Source: Solea solea (Eukaryota; Chordata; Actinopteri; Pleuronectiformes; Soleidae). From it: DNA of 64,000 nt. The translations under genes were made by a program, and so were the position numbers. Location of the stretch: the NCBI RefSeq assembly GCF_958295425.1, contig NC_081146.1, positions 11,702,985 to 11,766,984 of the forward strand, written 5' to 3'. Below the pieces are notes generated by a model. It made no database searches, was not told the DNA's origin, and saw nothing but the letters and a program-made list of their open reading frames with translations. This document shows, piece by piece, positions 59,120 to 64,000 of this stretch; the stretch's first letter is position 1, and each line of letters starts with the position of its first letter.

Positions 59120-60540
59120 TATGTTCATATAATCCTCCTCATACTCCACATACTAAAAAAAACAGACAATGTCTATGTAAGTTTGAGCTCACAGTAATTT
59201 GCTCGTGTTACTGGTGGGCTGCAACCAACAGCCGAACCAAAAGAACCATACAAGCACAGAAGATCAGTCTCTGCCAGAGCGATACAGATGGCCCACTGTC
59301 TTTAACACACACCGTCAATCATACATTCCTCGGAGCGAATCATTCATACTCCACTCTTGGCCTCCAACACACACTCCCGCACATTAAATCTTCTTTATCT
59401 CAATGCACCATAACAGTGTGAATATTTCCTCTTGGCAGGATGCAGCCTGGTAGCAAACACACCCCACAGACATTTAAGTGTCATATATGATGATGATGAT
59501 GATGATGCATGTATGGAGACTCTGTTTTCTATTGTCAGTCTTCATTTTACACTGGGAGCCATTACAGACTGACTGATGCCGAGTAAATCACACACGTTTT
59601 TTGCCAAATCTGTGCATGCAGTGACAGAAGGATGGTTTGGAGCTGCAAACGTTATAGGTCGGCGTGAATATGTGGACATGTTTTCATTAAAGCTGCAGTC
59701 GGCAGGACCACTGTAAAAGTAGTTTTGTTGAGTTGTTGGCTTTCATCTACATGTTATTAATATATTCACGTTTTGGGATCACAGCTCTCTGTCTTGAGCT
59801 CCTCTCATCGGTTGAGCATGAACAGATGCTCTCGTTTCGTACGAGAGAGATTACCCAAGGCAACCTCTCCATCTGTGAAACACTGATACTAATATTGACA
59901 TTGGTTTATATTCTGTTCATTGTCCCTAACTTTTTAAAACTCTTTGTTGTTGTTTTTAGGTTTCTTTGCAGCATATCAAATAGTGTGCAGAATAGGAAGA
60001 GCCAATGAGAGCAACTGTTTCTTTCTAAACTGTGATGTGATTATTCAAAGCCCTTTGTGGAGCTACAGATTTAATTGTTAGGCTGTATGCCACTATTTAT
60101 ATACACAGCTTTAGCTTATTGATTTGTTTAGCTCTTACATACTGCTCACTCTCTGATCCTTCACAGTAAGGAGCAGGGCAGTATATGTGGCTCCGTTTTT
60201 GAGTTGGACTCGTGAATATGCATTTTGAACCAACACATTGCCCTTTCGAGCAAAGTCGGACAACCTCACTACTGACAACAATGTATTCATTATTGGAAAT
60301 GTGACTGTGAGATTCAGTAAATTCAAGAGTCAAACTTATTCACAGCGACACTATTAGCAAAAAGAATAAATATGTTACTTCATCACTTACCCTAAACTTG
60401 GGGGGTATTGTTATTGCTGTAGTTTTCATTTCCTCATCACTTGTTTTTACACTTGACCCCTCTGATTCATAGACCTCTAAATGTCCTATGCTGTTGTCCT
60501 AAACTAAGGGCATCAGTTCCCCTTTTAAATCATCTCACAC
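59120..60540. other. Non-coding stretch with minor repeats
   Basis: A (GAT)n run lies at 59488-59507. TTAAAGCTGCAGTCGGCAGG at about 59689 resembles another TTAA-associated element start, but no matching right end was found. No gene recognised. Confidence 0.4.
59488..59507. repeat. (GAT)n microsatellite
   Basis: About six to seven GAT units. Confidence 0.9.
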
Positions 60541-60544
60541 ACAT

Positions 60545-60745
60545 TCATTCTTCTTAGGACACTGCGTAGACTTCCATTCATTTGGACACCTTAAACAAAG
60601 CGTTATCCCTAACCTTAACCATAACCACTTAATGACTTACCCTCACCTTAACCTAAGCACAATTCATATCTTAGCCCTGAACTTCCCTATAGCTCTCAGA
60701 AATAAGCTTCTTCCTCATTAGGACCAGGTTCTACTTGTCCTTTCT
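60545..60745. repeat. Dispersed repeat with CCTAACCTTAACC-type core
   Basis: TTCTTAGGACACTGCGTAGA, CTTCCATTCATTTGGACACC, then a TAACC-rich core (CCCTAACCTTAACCATAACC and decayed copies to about 60660), then CATTAGGACCAGGTTCTACT. These blocks recur in this order in teleost DNA. The core resembles telomere repeat by composition but is not TTAGGG. Confidence 0.6.
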
Positions 60746-61985
60746 TTCCAAAAAAGATTCTACAGTGGTAACAAATACAAGTAACAAATACAAGTTAACA
60801 CACCTTACCAAAATGTACCAACGACCAGCTAATATAGTAACGGCTATCTTTCCGTTGTTTCATTTCAGTTGCGACAATGCAACTGTAGAACATTTTTAAA
60901 TTTGTATTCCAATAAAACCTTCATATCTTGAGATAAGCCAGTGCTTCTCTCTCCCTCTCGCTGTGGTGTATACCACATGCTGTGCACTGGTAAACTGCAG
61001 AGAGAGATTTATGTGTGTGGTTCTGATGCAGACATCACACTGCTTAGAAGGACTTTGTTGGGTCTGAAAATTTGCACATTTCTTTGTTGGTGTTAGTTGA
61101 AGAAATGATCTTCTGAAAACCCATTCACTGCCAACGTCATTGTCATTTTTTCATTAGGTTTCAGAAATGTTCAGTGCCGTGTGAAGCCTTAAACTAGAAA
61201 GGACACCCGCTAAAGCTGAACTACAAAAACAACATCCAAAGAGACTTGTTCTTTCAGTCTGTAGCCTCCTACCACGAGTGGTAAGCCATCCTCGCTGTAG
61301 GAGAGTGTGAATAAACAATGTGTTTGAATAAGTCAAAAATCCTCCTCCTCTAAGCTGCAGAGACGCTGATCGTATGAAGTCAAACAAATGTAGATGCCCA
61401 TCTGTCTAAAATTAAGGTCAATTCATCAGAGAGTTAAGACAATTGTGGCATTATTATGGTATGGACAAGAGTGGACCTCCAAAGTGTGGCCTATGGGCGC
61501 ACAGGTAGACCTTTGGCTAGTGTGCATAGAGCTAGTAACTACACACACACTCACACCAGAGAAAGTAGTAAGGAGTTGTCTGATTCCACTGCTTGAGGCC
61601 AGTGGAAAATAAAAATAGGTCGTTTTAAAGCAACAATTACTGAATTGATTGCAAGTGAATGAAATGTAAAAGGAACAAAATATAAATATATAGCCTGGAA
61701 GCAGAAATGGTGGCGGCAACTTTTGTTTTCTTTAAGCTTTGTTTATTTCGGTTTCTATCGGTTTCAGATTAGTGTGCGGTTTTCTGTCACTGAGAGGAAC
61801 TTTTACTTTAGTTATATATCTTTTTCTAATTTTCTTATCTAAAGTATTTTAAATCAAAGTTCGCAGTGTAGAACAAAACAGAATAGTCGCCTTTATAGCA
61901 TATTTAAAAATGCAATAAGTTTTCGCTAAATTACTATTGATTGCCTCAATGAGCATTTCCCTCCACCCTATACATCACCTCAGGA
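60746..61985. other. Non-coding stretch with no recognised feature
   Basis: Short direct repeat AACAAATACAAGT near 60770-60795. No element or gene recognised. Confidence 0.45.
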
Positions 61986-61987
61986 AC

Positions 61988-62287
61988 CAGACATTTTCCT
62001 GTAATTGTTTGGCAATTCTGCACAAATGTCTGCATATGTTAATCCTGCCAGTTCCCCAAAATGGAAAATGTCTGAGAGCCCATGTGACAACACAGCAAGA
62101 AAATCTCAGGAAAATTCACAGTGAGCAAAGCAGAGTGTCCCGTCTCCCGCATGCTCGACCCATGCTGGCGCCAACCCTCATCTGAACGTTCCAGACATTT
62201 TCTTGCTGTTATGATCGCTTGTGACCAAGTCGGTTTCCTGCTGTGTTCTTCATATGTTAATGGAAACTCTGGAAAATGTGCAGACCC
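61988..62287. mobile_element. Pair of short inverted-repeat units (CAGACATTTTCC type)
   Basis: Unit 1 has CAGACATTTTCC (61988-61999) and its reverse complement GGAAAATGTCTG (62063-62074). Unit 2 has CAGACATTTTC (62192-62202) and GGAAAATGTGCAG (62271-62283). Both units share an inner CATATGTTAAT. This looks like a tandem or composite short inverted-repeat element about 200 bp apart. Confidence 0.6.
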
Positions 62288-62289
62288 AA

Positions 62290-63380
62290 TTTTGCAGATA
62301 TTTTCTAGAGTTCATGGAACTGGAAATGGCTTTGAATGAAAAATATGGTTCTGATTGGATCAATTGTTGTGGGATACTTAAATTGCAAATGTTGTCTTGT
62401 AATAATAAGGGTTATGGTTAGAGTTAAAGTTTGTTGGCTCAATCTAAATACATTGATAACACTGTCTTCTGTGTCTTCCCACCTCACAGCTGACAGATCA
62501 TGGGGACAATGTGACAAATGAGAGCCTTTTACATTTGATCACACGGTCACATGTGACTGCAATTTGTTATTCATAAAATGTGAAGATATTTTAAAATAGT
62601 AGTAATAAATGCAAGCCCCAGAAAAGAAAGATTTAATATGATGCTGATGTCATTAATCCTCATCCAGGTTGTGATATAAACATTTCCTTCCTCTGAGATA
62701 GCAATAATTCCATCAACTAAAGCACTGACATCTCCAAATCATTAGATTTTATCTTGACATGTGACTTTAGCAGCATGGCTTTGCATATCAAAATATAGCC
62801 TACATTCTGCAGTATTCTGTCTTTGTACAAGTGAGGTAACACAAATACAAATCTTTAAAACTTTTTTGTCACATTTTTAAACCACAGTCAGGGCTTCACT
62901 GCTCTAACCTTTAGGAAATGTCAGAAATTATTCACAGAGGGAATCCTAGCTGAATGAATGAACGTATAAGGAAGATACAGAAACGGAAAACCCTAAATAA
63001 ATGTGTGGATAATCCTCAAAAATTTGGTTAGTTAAAAACACATTGACACGAGATAAATACACATCTATTGCAGTATATCTGCCTACAAAAGAACATAAGT
63101 GAAGCAGAGTGCTGAACAGTGGGCAAACACAGAAAACAGCTGCTTGTGATTTCTCATCTCCTCTGCTCCATTTTTCATTACAGCAGTTCTGTCCTAATCA
63201 TGACTCTCATCCAATAATTGAGTTGTTTTTCTATTTCTATAGATGTGTAAAACAGCTTAAACAGAGGATGCCAAAAAGAGCTCAGCCACCTTTATGACCC
63301 CTTTATGGCCACCAGGCCTCAGCTGGTGTTACAAAATACTTTCAACTTAGTCTGCTTTAAAAATTAATTTAAATTACAGA
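62290..63380. other. Non-coding stretch with no recognised feature
   Basis: AT-rich sequence, short chance frames only. Confidence 0.5.
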
Positions 63381-63384
63381 AATC

Positions 63385-63560
63385 CAAGCATCTTCTACTG
63401 CTTTGTCCTCCACATGAGGGTCGCTGGTGCCAATCCCAGCTGACATAGGGCGAAAGGCGGGGTCACACCCTGGACAGGTCGCCAGTCCATCACAGGAACA
63501 CATAGAGACAATTTGCCTAATCCACAAATCTGCATGTTTTTGAAAATGCAAATGAATCAC
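63385..63560 (-). mobile_element. RTE/Rex3-like LINE 3' end
   Basis: ATCTTCTACTGCTTTGTCCT, CCACATGAGGGTCGCTGG, CCAATCCCAGCTGACATAGG, GGTCGCCAGTCCATCACAGG and ACACATAGAGACAATTT are the same series of blocks as the copy at 35165 (same orientation) and, reversed, the copy at 23441. It lacks the clear ATCC tail. Truncated and without reverse transcriptase. Confidence 0.8.
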
Positions 63561-63604
63561 AAAACCTCATACATATGATTTTAAAACTTCAGAACTGTAA
63601 TTTA

Positions 63605-63895
63605 AACATTTACTTTTACATTAAAGCATTTAGCAGACGATTTTATCCAAAGCGACTTACAGAGGAATAAGCTACATAGAAGAAGTCCTGGAAAGAACAG
63701 TGGACTGACAGAGGGTGAGAGTGCAGAAGTGGATCCAAGTGCAGGGGTGGGGGTAAAGTAAGTGCTAGGACAGAAGATGCTCCTGGAAGAGCTGGGTCTT
63801 CAGGAGCTTCTTGAAGATAAACAGGGACGCCCCCTGTTCTGGTAGCGCTCGGTAGGTCTTCCACCAGCGTGGAACGACTTTACAAAAAGAGTCTG
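63605..63895. mobile_element. Dispersed teleost repeat (GCAGACGATTTTATCCAAAG type)
   Basis: AAGCATTTAGCAGACG, TTTTATCCAAAGCGACTTAC, then downstream CTCCTGGAAGAGCTGGGTCT, TCAGGAGCTTCTTGAAG and TCCACCAGCGTGGAACGAC. The TTAGCAGACGCTTTTATCCA start is one of the most common dispersed phrases in fish genomes and this combination recurs as a unit. The repeat class is uncertain (SINE- or LINE-tail-derived). Confidence 0.65.
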
Positions 63896-64000
63896 GATTG
63901 TCTCATTTGACAAACATAGTAGTCAAAGGGTAAAATAAGCCTTTATGAGAGCATTTAAGTGCACCCATGAAGCAGTTTAATGAAGTTTAATGAAGGCTCT

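Noticed and set aside
60600..60665. Interstitial telomere repeat
   Set aside because: The unit is CCTAACCTTAACC-like and irregular, not TTAGGG, and it lies within a dispersed repeat.
1..64000. CRISPR arrays, bacterial operons, phage or viral genomes
   Set aside because: No regularly spaced repeats with unique spacers, no ribosome binding sites and no long genes; retroelement traces are LINE-type relics, and no retroviral gag, pol or env frame was seen.

Overview
The window looks like teleost fish nuclear DNA (probably a spiny-rayed fish). It is AT-rich with low-complexity runs, many vertebrate-style microsatellites (CA/GT, GA, ATCT, AAT, CTGT), and a mobile-element mix typical of teleosts: RTE/Rex3-like and other LINE 3' ends, hAT-, piggyBac- and TA-bounded miniature inverted-repeat elements, and a relic of an R2/Hero-like reverse transcriptase. 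There are no operons, ribosome binding sites or long reading frames. No protein-coding gene could be confidently identified, so the window is either intergenic or the inside of a very large intron.

Layout. 1-6.9 kb is mostly unremarkable, with one unusually long open frame on the minus strand (1927-2628). 6.97-10.65 kb holds a diverged local direct duplication. Its two copies share an almost unchanged core with splice-like borders, and a 403-bp hAT-type element with 8-bp target duplications sits between them. Just beyond copy 2 a minus-strand frame (10580-10888) reads like part of a membrane protein. 15.4-16.0 kb holds a decayed reverse transcriptase fragment and a tRNA-promoter-like unit with 10-bp perfect inverted ends. 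A perfect 16-bp hairpin lies at 18735-18775. 20.1-20.8 kb holds two candidate short inverted-repeat elements, and 23.3-23.7 kb two LINE ends. 26.7-26.84 kb is a long ATCT microsatellite, and 30.1-30.65 kb is a pentamer array with 75/80-bp higher-order units.

The second half carries RTE-like and LINE ends (35.2, 37.1, 44.8-45.2, 50.2, 57.8, 58.4 and 63.4 kb), three TTAA-bounded elements (39.0-39.7, 52.0-52.6, 58.5-59.1 kb), a 28S rRNA-like fragment (47.04-47.11 kb), and a TA-bounded element with about 60-bp inverted ends that still carries a piece of an integrase-like transposase (53.87-54.36 kb). It also has a GC-rich exon-like segment at 42596-42840, which is the best candidate for a real exon. 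Stretches between these, especially 24-26.7, 27-30, 31-34, 40-42.5 and 54.7-57.4 kb, are non-repetitive as far as can be seen and may contain conserved regulatory DNA, which cannot be tested from one sequence.

There is no gene network to describe. What the window mainly records is layered insertion, truncation and decay of transposable elements, local duplication and simple-repeat growth. Family names for repeats rest on recalled family features and on matches between copies inside the window, and are tentative unless stated otherwise.
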